From positions 18,365 to 82,364 of the forward strand of contig JAZQKV010000017.1 of assembly GCA_045542335.1 (NCBI GenBank): 64,000 nucleotides of DNA, in the 5' to 3' direction. The stretch comes from CAKSUT01 sp045542335 (GTDB taxonomy: Bacteria > Bacillota > Clostridia > Oscillospirales > CAG-382). The notes below the pieces were generated by a model. That model did no database searches. It saw nothing but the letters and a program-made list of their open reading frames with translations, and was not told the origin of the DNA. This document shows positions 26,752 through 35,721 of the stretch, in pieces. The translations under genes were made by a program, and so were the position numbers. The stretch's first letter is position 1, and each line of letters opens with the position of its first letter.

Positions 26752-26810
26752 CATTTGGCGTTTAAAGAAAAATAACCTGCAAATAATACTACACATCGGA
26801 GGTGGACAAA

Positions 26811-29800
26811 ATGCACACTGTTTCAGGGACAAACAAAAATCTCACTCTCGAATTGCTGAAGAATATGCTTTCGGGAGAGCGCGAGTATGGCGAGCTTGCG
26901 GAGAATCTTTCTGCTTTTTCCCGTGGCGGCAAGGCGTTCAGACAGGGGGCGGCTTATGCTTCGGGACTTTGCGACACGCTTCGTGCTTTGCTTTTTTGTA
27001 TGCTTGCCGGGGACGAAAAGGTGTCCGGAAAAGGCAAAACAAGCCTTGTGCTTGTCCCCGACGAAAAGACGGCTTTTAAATACAGAAAAATGCTTTGCGC
27101 AATGACGGACGGTGTTTATGTTTTTCCGCAGAGAGATTTTGTTTTGCATAATGTAAATGCCGCTTCCCGTGAGTTTGAGCATGAAAGAATGCTTGTGCTC
27201 AAAAGGATTCTTGACGGCTCGGCAAATATTGTTATCGCCGTTCCGCAGGCGGCTCTCGGAGTTGTTCCGTCACCGGAGGATATGCAGAGAAGTGTGACCA
27301 TAAAAAGTGGTACAGAGATTTCAGTTGAAAGTCTTGCCGAGGAGCTTATTTGCTATGGTTATTCGGCGGCAGATTCAGTTGAGGGAAAGGGTCAGTTTGC
27401 AAGGCGAGGGGACATTTTTGATGTTTTTCCGCCTGCAGAGGATTCTCCCATAAGAATCGAGTTTTTTGGTGACGAGGTTGACACGGTCAACCATTTTGAC
27501 CTCATGACCCAACGCCGCACAGAGTCGGTTGACAGTATTGAGATTACTCCCACGAGAGAGCTTCTTCTTTCGGGCGAGGATATGGAAAAAATTGACCGTG
27601 AGATTTCGGAGCTGATTGCAAAGCTTGTTAAGAAGCGTGAAACAGTAAGAACAAAAGACGTTATAAAATCAACGGATATGCGTGATGCCGCCGACAGACT
27701 TCGTGGCGAAAGAGAAGCTATTTCACTCGGGAATCTGCCTTGCACCGACAAGTATCTTGCAATGCTCGGCAAGAATACGCACAGCCTTTTTGACTATATT
27801 GACGGCGCAATTTTTGCCGTTGAGCTTCCCGACATCAAAAACACAATTAAAAATGCTTTGTGGCAGCTCAGCGAAAGTATGCTCGGACTTTATGAAAACG
27901 GTGAGGCGGCAAGCGGAAGTGCGGACCTGATGCGTGATTTTGAATTTCTTGCAGATTGTATCACAAAGCATCCCACCGTTATTTGCGACACCTTTACCGC
28001 TGACACCGGCGTTTCGCTTTCGGGACTTTTCAGCTTTGTTTCAAAGGACATCGGCTCTTTCACCGACAGTACCGACATTCTTGTTGAAGACCTTGAAACC
28101 TATACCGAAAACGGATATACCACTGTTATTATGACAGGAAGCGCACATAGTGCCGCAGTTCTTTCGGCGACGCTTTCCGAGCGTTTCGAGGGCACAGATG
28201 TTAAACCTGTCTGCGTGAGCGCAGGTGAAATATGCGGAAAAACGCTTTCAAACGGTGTTGTTTATATTGTTGCGGCGGATGCGGGAGATTCGACGGCGAA
28301 AAACGACAAAAATCTTGCCGTTCTTCCCGGATTTGAATTAAGGCGCAGTAAAATTGCCGTGCTTTCCGAAGGAAGCTCCAACGACGTAAATGGCAAGCGA
28401 AAAAGACGTTCATCTTATTCGAGCAAGGGAAAAGCCGGCGCAAAGCGTATTCTTTCCTATGCCGACCTTTCTGTTGGAGATTATGTTGTCCATTCGGCAC
28501 ACGGAATTGGCAGATATGAGGGACTCCGCACACTTACCTCTGACGGCAAGACCCGTGATTACATCACGCTTACCTATGACAGGGGAGATACTGTTTATGT
28601 GCCTGCCGATCAGCTTGACAGAGTTTCAAAGTATGCAGGCGGCAGCGAAACTGTCAAGCTTTCAAGGCTTGGCTCAAAGGATTGGGAAAAGACAAAGACA
28701 AGGGTGAAAACTGCCGCCAAAAATATGGCAAAGGAGCTTATCGAGCTTTATGCTTCCAGGGCAAGGCTTCCGGGGTATGCTTTTAACCCCGACGGAGAGT
28801 GGCAAAAGGATTTTGAGGCAAGATTTCCTTATGAAGAAACTGACGGTCAGCTTGAAGCCTCTGCCGAAATAAAAAAGGATATGGAAAAGAACTGTCCCAT
28901 GGACAGAATTCTTTGCGGTGACGTTGGATTCGGCAAAACAGAGGTTGCTCTTCGGGCAATGTTCAAATGCGTTTCCGAGGGCAAGCAGGCGGCAATTCTT
29001 GTGCCCACAACCATTCTTGCATGGCAGCATTTCAGAACAATTCTTTCCCGTATGCAGGGATTCCCTGTAAACGTGGAAATGATTTCACGCTTCAGAAGTG
29101 CAAAGCAGATTAAAGAAATACTCAAAAAACTCAAAAGCGGAGAGCTTGATATTATTGTCGGAACACACAGGCTGCTTTCAAAGGATGTTGAATTCAAAGA
29201 CCTTGGACTTCTTGTTGTTGACGAGGAACAGCGTTTCGGAGTTTCCCACAAGGAAAAACTCAAGCAGATGACAAAATGCGTTGATGTGCTCACCCTTTCT
29301 GCAACGCCCATTCCCAGAACTCTCAATATGGCAATGGCAGGAATCCGGGATATGTCGGTGCTTGAGGAAGCCCCTCAAGACAGATACCCCGTTCAGACCT
29401 ATGTTCTTGAATATGACCGTGAAATAATCATGGATGCAATCCGCAAGGAGTTAAGACGTGGAGGACAGGTTTTTTACCTGAGAAACATTATCGAGGGAAT
29501 TGAATCGGTTGCCGCAGAAATCAAGGCGGCGGTCCCCGATGCCGAGGTTGCGATTGCCCACGGCAAAATGACAGAAGAAGAACTGTCGGATATCTGGAAG
29601 GGGCTTGTGGACGGAGATATTGACGTTCTTGTCTGCACAACCATAATTGAAACAGGCGTTGACGTTCCTAATGCCAACACACTTATTATCGAAAATGCTG
29701 ACCGAATGGGACTTTCACAGCTTCATCAGATACGAGGACGTGTGGGGCGTTCAAACAGGCGTGCATATGCATATCTCACCTGGAAAAGGGGAGCTGTGCT

Positions 29801-30458
29801 TGCAGAGGTGGCAAAAAAGAGACTTGATGCAATCCGTGAATACACGGAATTCGGGTCCGGATTTAAAATTGCTATGCGTGACCTTGAAATCAGAGGCGCA
29901 GGAAACCTTCTTGGCGCAGAGCAGTCGGGGCACATGGAGGCGGTTGGGTATGACCTGTATATAAGACTTCTTGAAGAAGCGGTGCTTGAAGAAAAGGGAA
30001 TTGCCGTCAAAAAAGAGCCGGATTGTGCGGTTGAGCTTGGCATGAACGCATATATCCCCGAAAGTTATATAAAATCGTTGCCGTCGAGGATTGATGCTTA
30101 CAAGCGTATTGCGGCAATTTCCGATGATGAGGGCGTGAGCGATGTTATTGACGAGCTTTGTGACAGATATGGAAATCCGCCTCAATGTGTTGAGAATCTT
30201 GTGAAGATTTCGTCTGTGCGTGTGAAAGGCACAGCTTGCGGATTTTCACGTATTGAGCTTTCCGGCAACAATCTGAAGCTGTTTCCGAGGGTTGCGGCAG
30301 ACAAGGCATCATTCGGCAAAATGTTGACGGTTTTCAAGGGCAAAGTGCTTTATACGGCAGGTGTAACACCGCATTTTACCATAAAGCTTTCAGGTGCAGG
30401 AGAACTTAACGAGGCGTTGGATAAAATATTTACACTTTATACTCAAAAAGAGGAATAA
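26811..30458 (+). CDS. mfd: Transcription-repair coupling factor Mfd
   Basis: Removes RNA polymerase stalled at lesions and recruits UvrA. 1215 aa from the ATG at 26811, spaced 7 bases from GGAGGT; a GTG nine bases earlier overlaps that site. The UvrB-homology N-terminal part includes FARRGDIFDVFPP near residue 200. The RNA polymerase interaction domain begins DLSVGDYVVHSAHGIGRYEG near residue 553. Helicase motifs follow: Walker A GDVGFGKTE near 704, DEEQRFG near 803, and motif VI QIRGRVGRSNR near 980. The C-terminal TRCF domain is present (LYIRLLEEAV). It heads a run of five co-directional genes, with a weakly conserved linker (about residues 520-545) rich in Lys/Arg/Ser. Confidence 0.97.
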   Translation: MHTVSGTNKNLTLELLKNMLSGEREYGELAENLSAFSRGGKAFRQGAAYASGLCDTLRALLFCMLAGDEKVSGKGKTSLVLVPDEKTAFKYRKMLCAMTDGVYVFPQRDFVLHNVNAASREFEHERMLVLKRILDGSANIVIAVPQAALGVVPSPEDMQRSVTIKSGTEISVESLAEELICYGYSAADSVEGKGQFARRGDIFDVFPPAEDSPIRIEFFGDEVDTVNHFDLMTQRRTESVDSIEITPTRELLLSGEDMEKIDREISELIAKLVKKRETVRTKDVIKSTDMRDAADRLRGEREAISLGNLPCTDKYLAMLGKNTHSLFDYIDGAIFAVELPDIKNTIKNALWQLSESMLGLYENGEAASGSADLMRDFEFLADCITKHPTVICDTFTADTGVSLSGLFSFVSKDIGSFTDSTDILVEDLETYTENGYTTVIMTGSAHSAAVLSATLSERFEGTDVKPVCVSAGEICGKTLSNGVVYIVAADAGDSTAKNDKNLAVLPGFELRRSKIAVLSEGSSNDVNGKRKRRSSYSSKGKAGAKRILSYADLSVGDYVVHSAHGIGRYEGLRTLTSDGKTRDYITLTYDRGDTVYVPADQLDRVSKYAGGSETVKLSRLGSKDWEKTKTRVKTAAKNMAKELIELYASRARLPGYAFNPDGEWQKDFEARFPYEETDGQLEASAEIKKDMEKNCPMDRILCGDVGFGKTEVALRAMFKCVSEGKQAAILVPTTILAWQHFRTILSRMQGFPVNVEMISRFRSAKQIKEILKKLKSGELDIIVGTHRLLSKDVEFKDLGLLVVDEEQRFGVSHKEKLKQMTKCVDVLTLSATPIPRTLNMAMAGIRDMSVLEEAPQDRYPVQTYVLEYDREIIMDAIRKELRRGGQVFYLRNIIEGIESVAAEIKAAVPDAEVAIAHGKMTEEELSDIWKGLVDGDIDVLVCTTIIETGVDVPNANTLIIENADRMGLSQLHQIRGRVGRSNRRAYAYLTWKRGAVLAEVAKKRLDAIREYTEFGSGFKIAMRDLEIRGAGNLLGAEQSGHMEAVGYDLYIRLLEEAVLEEKGIAVKKEPDCAVELGMNAYIPESYIKSLPSRIDAYKRIAAISDDEGVSDVIDELCDRYGNPPQCVENLVKISSVRVKGTACGFSRIELSGNNLKLFPRVAADKASFGKMLTVFKGKVLYTAGVTPHFTIKLSGAGELNEALDKIFTLYTQKEE

Positions 30459-30507
30459 TATTTGGTAAAATTTATTGAGCATATAACAGCCGATTGAAAA
30501 GAGGAAA

Positions 30508-31641
30508 ATGATGAGGATAAACTTGACTAAAAGATTGTTGCTTGCTTTTGTTGCTATTGTTGTTTTTTGCGTTTCTGTAACAGGGTGCGACAAGGTTGAA
30601 AATGCCCCGGTTGTGTGGGTTGAGGATGAGGACGGAAATGTCTTGACCTCAATTGATGAAGGAATGTTTTCATATTTTGCCGCCGAACAGAAAACTGTGA
30701 ATATGTTTAACTTGCTTGGTGCGGATGCGGAAACTTTTGCGAACTATGCAAAGCAGTATGACACTCCCGATTTCTGGAATCAGCTTGATTCCGAGGGAGA
30801 GGTCACATTCGGGGAGACCGTTTTTGACGAGGCAATTGTCCTTGAAGCAAAAAAGCTGGTTATTGCAACATATCTTTTTGACGAGGTGTATGGTCTTGTT
30901 TGCCCCGACGAGGTGTATGAAAAAATTGATGAGCAAATGGCAAGTCTTAAAACCTCAATGGGCTCGGAAAAGGCTCTTGAAAACTATCTCATCGGCTATG
31001 GCGCAAATTCCGGACAGGTGAGAAAGCTTTCGGAAATGCAATATAAAAAGAGTATTCTTGAATCGGCAATGTTTACAAAAGAGGTGGGCGGAACACCTAT
31101 TACCGACGAAAATATCCGCAATTATTTTGAGCAGAATTATTCCATTGTGAAGCACATCCTTGTCAACACCGCTTTTGTTGTAAAGGACGACGGAACCATG
31201 CGCGGGCTCACCGAGGACGAGCTTGCCGCAAAGAAAGACGAGGTTGCAGCAATCGAAGCAAGAATTGCCGCAGGAGAGGATTTTGATGCCCTTGCGGAGG
31301 AATTCAAGGATGCCGATGCGGCAGGATATGCGGCAAACCCACACGGCTATTTTGTAACAGATGACAACACGTTTACAACAGAGTTTCAGGATGCCGCCCT
31401 ATCAATGAAAGATGGCGAGGTCAGAACGGTAAACACTCTTTACGGTACTCACATTATGAAAAAATATCCCATGAATGGCGAGCTTTTCAACGCTTATGAG
31501 GATGTCTACAATAAAATGAGTGTGGCAATGAAAAATGAAGTGTTGACAGCGTTTTATGACGGTTGCATGGAAATTGTCGGAACGGATGAGGAAATCATCG
31601 GAAGCTACGACATAACAACTGTTTCAATGCTTTTGGGGTAA
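30508..31641 (+). CDS. PrsA-like peptidyl-prolyl isomerase lipoprotein
   Basis: A 377-aa lipoprotein foldase that should help secreted proteins fold outside the membrane. The N-terminus has a lysine/arginine start, a hydrophobic core and lipobox SVTGC near residue 27. A SurA/trigger-like helical region follows. The parvulin (PpiC) domain is about residues 210-325, starting YSIVKHILVNTA and including AEEFKDADAAGYAANPHGYF and TLYGTHIM. It is 49 bases after mfd. Considering the large secreted beta-helix proteins nearby, it may serve them, but PrsA also has general roles. Confidence 0.85.
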   Translation: MMRINLTKRLLLAFVAIVVFCVSVTGCDKVENAPVVWVEDEDGNVLTSIDEGMFSYFAAEQKTVNMFNLLGADAETFANYAKQYDTPDFWNQLDSEGEVTFGETVFDEAIVLEAKKLVIATYLFDEVYGLVCPDEVYEKIDEQMASLKTSMGSEKALENYLIGYGANSGQVRKLSEMQYKKSILESAMFTKEVGGTPITDENIRNYFEQNYSIVKHILVNTAFVVKDDGTMRGLTEDELAAKKDEVAAIEARIAAGEDFDALAEEFKDADAAGYAANPHGYFVTDDNTFTTEFQDAALSMKDGEVRTVNTLYGTHIMKKYPMNGELFNAYEDVYNKMSVAMKNEVLTAFYDGCMEIVGTDEEIIGSYDITTVSMLLG

Positions 31642-31686
31642 CTTTTAAAAACAGAAACTGACAGACGAAAGGGGAGTGACTTTCCC

Positions 31687-32247
31687 GTGAACAGAGGCGA
31701 AACAGAAACACGGACAAAGGTTTTTTACAGCATAATTTTCACGATAACGTTTCTATTTGCGGCGGTGATTGTGCCTCGCATGGGTATAACGTTTTCCTTT
31801 TTATCATTTGGCGGAAAGATTTCGGTGAGCAGGGTTACACCCGACATTCTTCTTTCACTTGTTATAATTTGCTCGATGATATGTTCAAACAGGCTTGCGT
31901 GCGTGCTTGGACTTGTGTTTGGCTTTATTTATGATGTAACGGCGGGTACACCGTATATGTTTACGCCTGTTATCTACACGGTTTCGGGCATTGTTGCGCC
32001 AAAGCTTTCGGAGAGCTTTGCCAATAAGGGAATATTCGGCGTGCTTGTTTCAGCACTTGAAATTTTTGCGGCAAGAGGAGTTATAACGGCTTTTTATCAC
32101 CTTGCAACCTGGAGAGAGGTTTCGCTTTCCACACTTGTTGTGGGAACGGTTTTGCCGGAAATACTTTATAATCTCATTGCGGCGGCGGTGATGTTTTACA
32201 TAACCGTTTTCCTTGCAAGGCTTTTCAGGGTGGAAACAGATGTGTAA
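31687..32247 (+). CDS. mreD: Rod-shape-determining protein MreD-like
   Basis: A 186-aa membrane protein with about five to six hydrophobic segments. The GTG start at 31687 follows AAAGGGGAGTG. The N-terminal half shows VTPDILLSLVI, then GLVFGFIYDVTAGTP, the latter being the signature region of MreD (glycine-rich, 'G...Gl..D...g'). MreD belongs to the elongasome with MreB and MreC; neither is adjacent here, which is unusual. Its stop overlaps the next start by a few bases. Confidence 0.7.
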   Translation: MNRGETETRTKVFYSIIFTITFLFAAVIVPRMGITFSFLSFGGKISVSRVTPDILLSLVIICSMICSNRLACVLGLVFGFIYDVTAGTPYMFTPVIYTVSGIVAPKLSESFANKGIFGVLVSALEIFAARGVITAFYHLATWREVSLSTLVVGTVLPEILYNLIAAAVMFYITVFLARLFRVETDV

Positions 32248-33130
32248 TGAGCTTTCCTGCACGCTTTGTCCGAGGACTTGCGGTGCAGACAGGAAAAACA
32301 ACAAAGGTTTTTGCGGCGTAAAGGCGGATTTTTGCGTCGCTCGGGCAGGACTCCATCTTTGGGAGGAGCCTTGCATTTCATACGGAGCGGGGTCGGGAAC
32401 GGTGTTCTTTTCCGGCTGTCCGCTCCGTTGCGTTTTTTGTCAGAATCACGAGATTTCAGGGGGTAAAAAAGGCAGGTATATTGACGAAAAAGAGCTTGAA
32501 GGAGTGATTTTTGACCTTGAACAAAAAGGGGCGGTCAATATAAATTTCGTCAGTCCCACGCAATATGCCAAGAGTCTTGCAAAGCTTCTTGAAAGAATAA
32601 AACCAAGGCTTTGCGTTCCGGTTGTTTATAACACGGGCGGTTATGAAAAGGTTGAAACGCTCAAAATGCTTGACGGACTTATTGACGTTTATCTGCCGGA
32701 TATAAAATATTATTCGCAGGAGGTTTCTTTGCGTTATTCAAATGCCGGGGATTATTTTGAAAAGGCGATTTGTGCTGTTAAGGAAATGCAGAGGCAAACG
32801 GGATATGGCATGATTGAAGCTGATGGCGGCATGAAAAAGGGACTTTGCGTGCGGCATCTTGTGCTTCCGGGTCAGCGAAAGGATTCCATGCGTATTCTTG
32901 ATGAGCTTGCGGCAAATTTTGAGCCGGCGAAGCTTTATATAAGCATAATGCGTCAATATTTCCCCACCGGACTTGTTGACGACACACATTTTCCCGAAAT
33001 AAACCGGAAACTCACAAGCCTTGAATATGACAGCGTTGTTGGTCACGCTGCAAGCCTTGGCTTTGTCAACGGATTTACACAGGGAAAAGACAGCGCAGAG
33101 GGAAGCTTTGTGCCGGATTTTGATTTTTGA
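32240..33130 (+). CDS. Radical SAM protein, pyruvate formate-lyase activase-like
   Basis: A 296-aa radical SAM enzyme. It starts at the ATG at 32240, overlapping the mreD stop, with AGGGTGG upstream. The cluster motif GCPLRCVFCQN is near residue 60. Additional N-terminal cysteines (CTLCPRTCG, GFCGVK) match the family of 'PflA-like/AmmeMemoRadiSam-type' proteins of unknown substrate. A GAGSGTVFFSGC lead-in and INFVSPTQYA are also typical. No glycyl-radical enzyme gene is adjacent, so it is probably not a classic activase. Confidence 0.82.
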   Translation: MCNELSCTLCPRTCGADRKNNKGFCGVKADFCVARAGLHLWEEPCISYGAGSGTVFFSGCPLRCVFCQNHEISGGKKGRYIDEKELEGVIFDLEQKGAVNINFVSPTQYAKSLAKLLERIKPRLCVPVVYNTGGYEKVETLKMLDGLIDVYLPDIKYYSQEVSLRYSNAGDYFEKAICAVKEMQRQTGYGMIEADGGMKKGLCVRHLVLPGQRKDSMRILDELAANFEPAKLYISIMRQYFPTGLVDDTHFPEINRKLTSLEYDSVVGHAASLGFVNGFTQGKDSAEGSFVPDFDF

Positions 33131-33151
33131 TAACAAAGGAGCTTTTTGGGG

Positions 33152-33919
33152 TTGGGAAAAAACAATTGTGTTCAAAAGACAATGCTCATTTTAAGGATTC
33201 TTGCCGATGCAAAGGGCAAGAGCGTGACGCTTTCGGATATTTCGGAATTGACGGGAATAAATAAGAGTACCGCAAGCCATATTATCAAAGATCTTTGCTG
33301 CATGGGATATGTGACAAGGGTGAGCCACAGAGAGGGGTACACAACGGGTCCGGAGCTTTTCTTTCTCACACGCTATGGCAGATTTGGCGGCGAATATGTG
33401 AGCATTTGCCATCCGCTTCTGGAGTGGCTCTGCAAAAAAACAGGTGGCACAGCCATTCTTGCGGTTGTTGAGGGTGGAAAAAAGTATATTATTGACTATG
33501 TTGAGGGAGATTTGCATTATAAGGATTCGGGAGCTTTTATTATGGGCGACGACCTTTACAGAACTGTTACGGGCAGAGTGATTCTGGCAAATATTCCCAC
33601 TCACGAAGCGTTGGAGATTTTCAACGAAAACGGCGTGCCGCCAAAAGGTCATTGGAATGAGGTTTGTGACAGGGAGTCATTTTTGCATGAGCTTTCGCTG
33701 ATACGCAAAGACAGCGTTTTTGGTATGATCAATGAAAATGAGGGACGTGTGCTTTGTTCGTTTGCATCTGCGCTGTTTTCGGGCGCAAAATGCTTGGGAG
33801 CATTGGGACTTGTTGTTGCAAGGGAAGAAAAAACGCTTGATGGCGGTGAGCTTGCGGGTATAAACGAGCTTGTTTCACGTGCAAGAAAAGAATTCCAGCG
33901 AAGACTTGAGTTTTCATGA
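33152..33919 (+). CDS. IclR-family transcriptional regulator
   Basis: A 255-aa regulator with an N-terminal winged helix-turn-helix (about residues 8-65: LSDISELTGINKSTASHII) and a C-terminal GAF-like effector domain. The TTG at 33152 fits AAAGGAG at about 10 bases; another TTG lies at 33146. The effector domain includes YIIDYVEGDLHY and GRVILANIPTHEAL, both IclR-typical. It is the last gene of the mfd run and lies directly upstream of the beta-helix operon, making it the obvious candidate regulator. IclR proteins often control uptake and breakdown of sugars or aromatics, for example KdgR for pectin. Confidence 0.88.
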   Translation: MGKNNCVQKTMLILRILADAKGKSVTLSDISELTGINKSTASHIIKDLCCMGYVTRVSHREGYTTGPELFFLTRYGRFGGEYVSICHPLLEWLCKKTGGTAILAVVEGGKKYIIDYVEGDLHYKDSGAFIMGDDLYRTVTGRVILANIPTHEALEIFNENGVPPKGHWNEVCDRESFLHELSLIRKDSVFGMINENEGRVLCSFASALFSGAKCLGALGLVVAREEKTLDGGELAGINELVSRARKEFQRRLEFS

Positions 33920-34035
33920 ATATGAATAAAATGAGTTTTACATGGCATGATGCACAAATTTCGGGCAATTCAGATGCAAAAAAATGACTTTGTGCTGAAC
34001 ACTTCGTCAAATCAACCAAAAGTTGCGGATTTCTA

Positions 34036-34064
34036 TTGACGTAAATAACGGATTATGGTAAAAT
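34036..34064 (+). promoter_or_regulatory. Promoter of the second beta-helix cluster
   Basis: TTGACG (34036-34041), 17-bp spacer, TAAAAT (34059-34064), preceded by ATTTCTA. Between the IclR stop and this site (33920-34035) I see no clear palindrome, so the operator is not located. Confidence 0.75.
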
Positions 34065-34163
34065 AAATTCGTATATAAAAGGCATTTGAAATAACTTTGA
34101 TGTACATTTTAAAAGGACGGAATAATAGACCGTTCGCAGAATATTTTTTCGGAGGTAGACAAG

Positions 34164-35684
34164 ATGTTGAAGCTTGCTGACAAGGAATTTCTTTGCGAAA
34201 TTGACAAAAAGGCGGAGGAGATGAAGAAAAAGATTCTCACCTCTCCCGACACAATTACATACACGGGCAAGGCACACTATGTTGCTGAAGACGGAAATGA
34301 CGAAAACGACGGTCTTTCACCCGAAAAAGCGTGGAAAACAAACAAGAGGGTTTCCGATGCCTCAAAGAACGGAGAGCTTTGCGAGGGCGATGCTGTTCTC
34401 TTTAAGAGAGGGGATATTTTCAGAGGTCAGGTTGTTGTTGCTCCGGGCGTGACCTATGCTGCATATGGTAAGGGCGACAAGCCGAAAATTTATGGCTATG
34501 AGGTTGACCTTGCTGACCCCTGCAAGTGGGAGGTGTACAACGCCGAAAAGCACATCTGGAAATACACCGATAAAATCCTTGATGCAGGAACTCTCGTGTT
34601 CAACCATGGCGAAAAGCACTCGATAAAGCTTATTCCCACATACACCCGTGAGGGCAAGTTTGTGCTTCGTGACAACACGGATGTACCCTTTGTTATGGAG
34701 GAGCAGATGGTAAGAGACCTTGACATTTTCTCTGACACACGCATGAGATTTACTGAGCCTCCGGCAGATGACGAAAAGCTTTTCCCTGTACCTTTGGTTA
34801 CGCAGGAAGATTTTGGCGACCTTTATCTCAGATGTGACGGTGGAAATCCCGGTGAAATCTTTGATTCAATCGAAATTCTTCCCAAGAGAAACACCTTTGC
34901 CATAGGCGGAAGAAGCAACGTTAAAATTGACAACCTCTGCATAAAGTATTGCGGAGCACATGGTATTGGCGGCGGCGGAAGTGTAGAGGGGCTCCGTGTG
35001 ACAAACTGCGAAATAGGTTGGATTGGCGGCTCAATTCAGCACTACAACGGCTCAAACGCGCGTTGCGGAATTGTTACCCGTTACGGAAACGGTATCGAGA
35101 TTTACGGTGCCTGCAAGGATTACACCGTGGACAACTGTTGGGTATACGAGTGCTACGATGCAGGTCTTACACATCAGGCAAGTGCCGGTGCGATGAAGAG
35201 AGACGTTTGCATGATTGACGTTTACTACACAAACAATCTCCTTGAGGACAGCGTTTACAACATCGAGTATTTCCTTTCCGAAACAGAGAATACAAACAGC
35301 ATAATGGATAATTTTGAGATAAGCGGAAACATCATGCGTCGTGCAGGCAACGGATGGGGCAGACAGCGTTACAATCCCGATTCTCCTGCAAATATCAAGA
35401 GCTGGGGGGCATCCAATCCTGCGAAGAATTACAGAATTTTCAATAATATCATTGACCGTGGAACACAGCGTTTGCTTCACATCATCGCACAGGATAAAGA
35501 GAGCCTACCCGATATGCACGACAATATTTATATTCAGACCGAGGGCGGAAAGCTCGGTTTTATGGGTGTAAGAGACACCGAAACCGCAAAGACTCATTTT
35601 GCCTACGATGACAAAGCACCCGAAGTGCTTGCAGAGGTATTTGGCGAAAAGAACAGTGAGTTTTACTATTATACCGAAGAATAA
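34164..35684 (+). CDS. Right-handed beta-helix protein, leaderless, first of three
   Basis: A 506-aa member of the local beta-helix family. GGAGGTAG precedes the ATG. It opens with a charged helix (KEFLCEIDKKAEEMKKKIL) and no signal peptide, then HYVAEDGNDENDGLSP, the repeat-leading strand seen in all members, then KRGDIFRGQ. Middle motifs: KYCGAHGIGGGG, GNGIEIYGACKDY, YDAGLTHQ and IEYF. The final part has NIIDRGTQRLLH. The fold suggests a polysaccharide lyase or hydrolase relative, probably cytoplasmic; the substrate is unknown. It starts the operon behind the promoter at 34036. Confidence 0.82.
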   Translation: MLKLADKEFLCEIDKKAEEMKKKILTSPDTITYTGKAHYVAEDGNDENDGLSPEKAWKTNKRVSDASKNGELCEGDAVLFKRGDIFRGQVVVAPGVTYAAYGKGDKPKIYGYEVDLADPCKWEVYNAEKHIWKYTDKILDAGTLVFNHGEKHSIKLIPTYTREGKFVLRDNTDVPFVMEEQMVRDLDIFSDTRMRFTEPPADDEKLFPVPLVTQEDFGDLYLRCDGGNPGEIFDSIEILPKRNTFAIGGRSNVKIDNLCIKYCGAHGIGGGGSVEGLRVTNCEIGWIGGSIQHYNGSNARCGIVTRYGNGIEIYGACKDYTVDNCWVYECYDAGLTHQASAGAMKRDVCMIDVYYTNNLLEDSVYNIEYFLSETENTNSIMDNFEISGNIMRRAGNGWGRQRYNPDSPANIKSWGASNPAKNYRIFNNIIDRGTQRLLHIIAQDKESLPDMHDNIYIQTEGGKLGFMGVRDTETAKTHFAYDDKAPEVLAEVFGEKNSEFYYYTEE

Positions 35685-35721
35685 TATCTGAAAATACGCA
35701 TAGAAAACGGAGGACAGAGCA

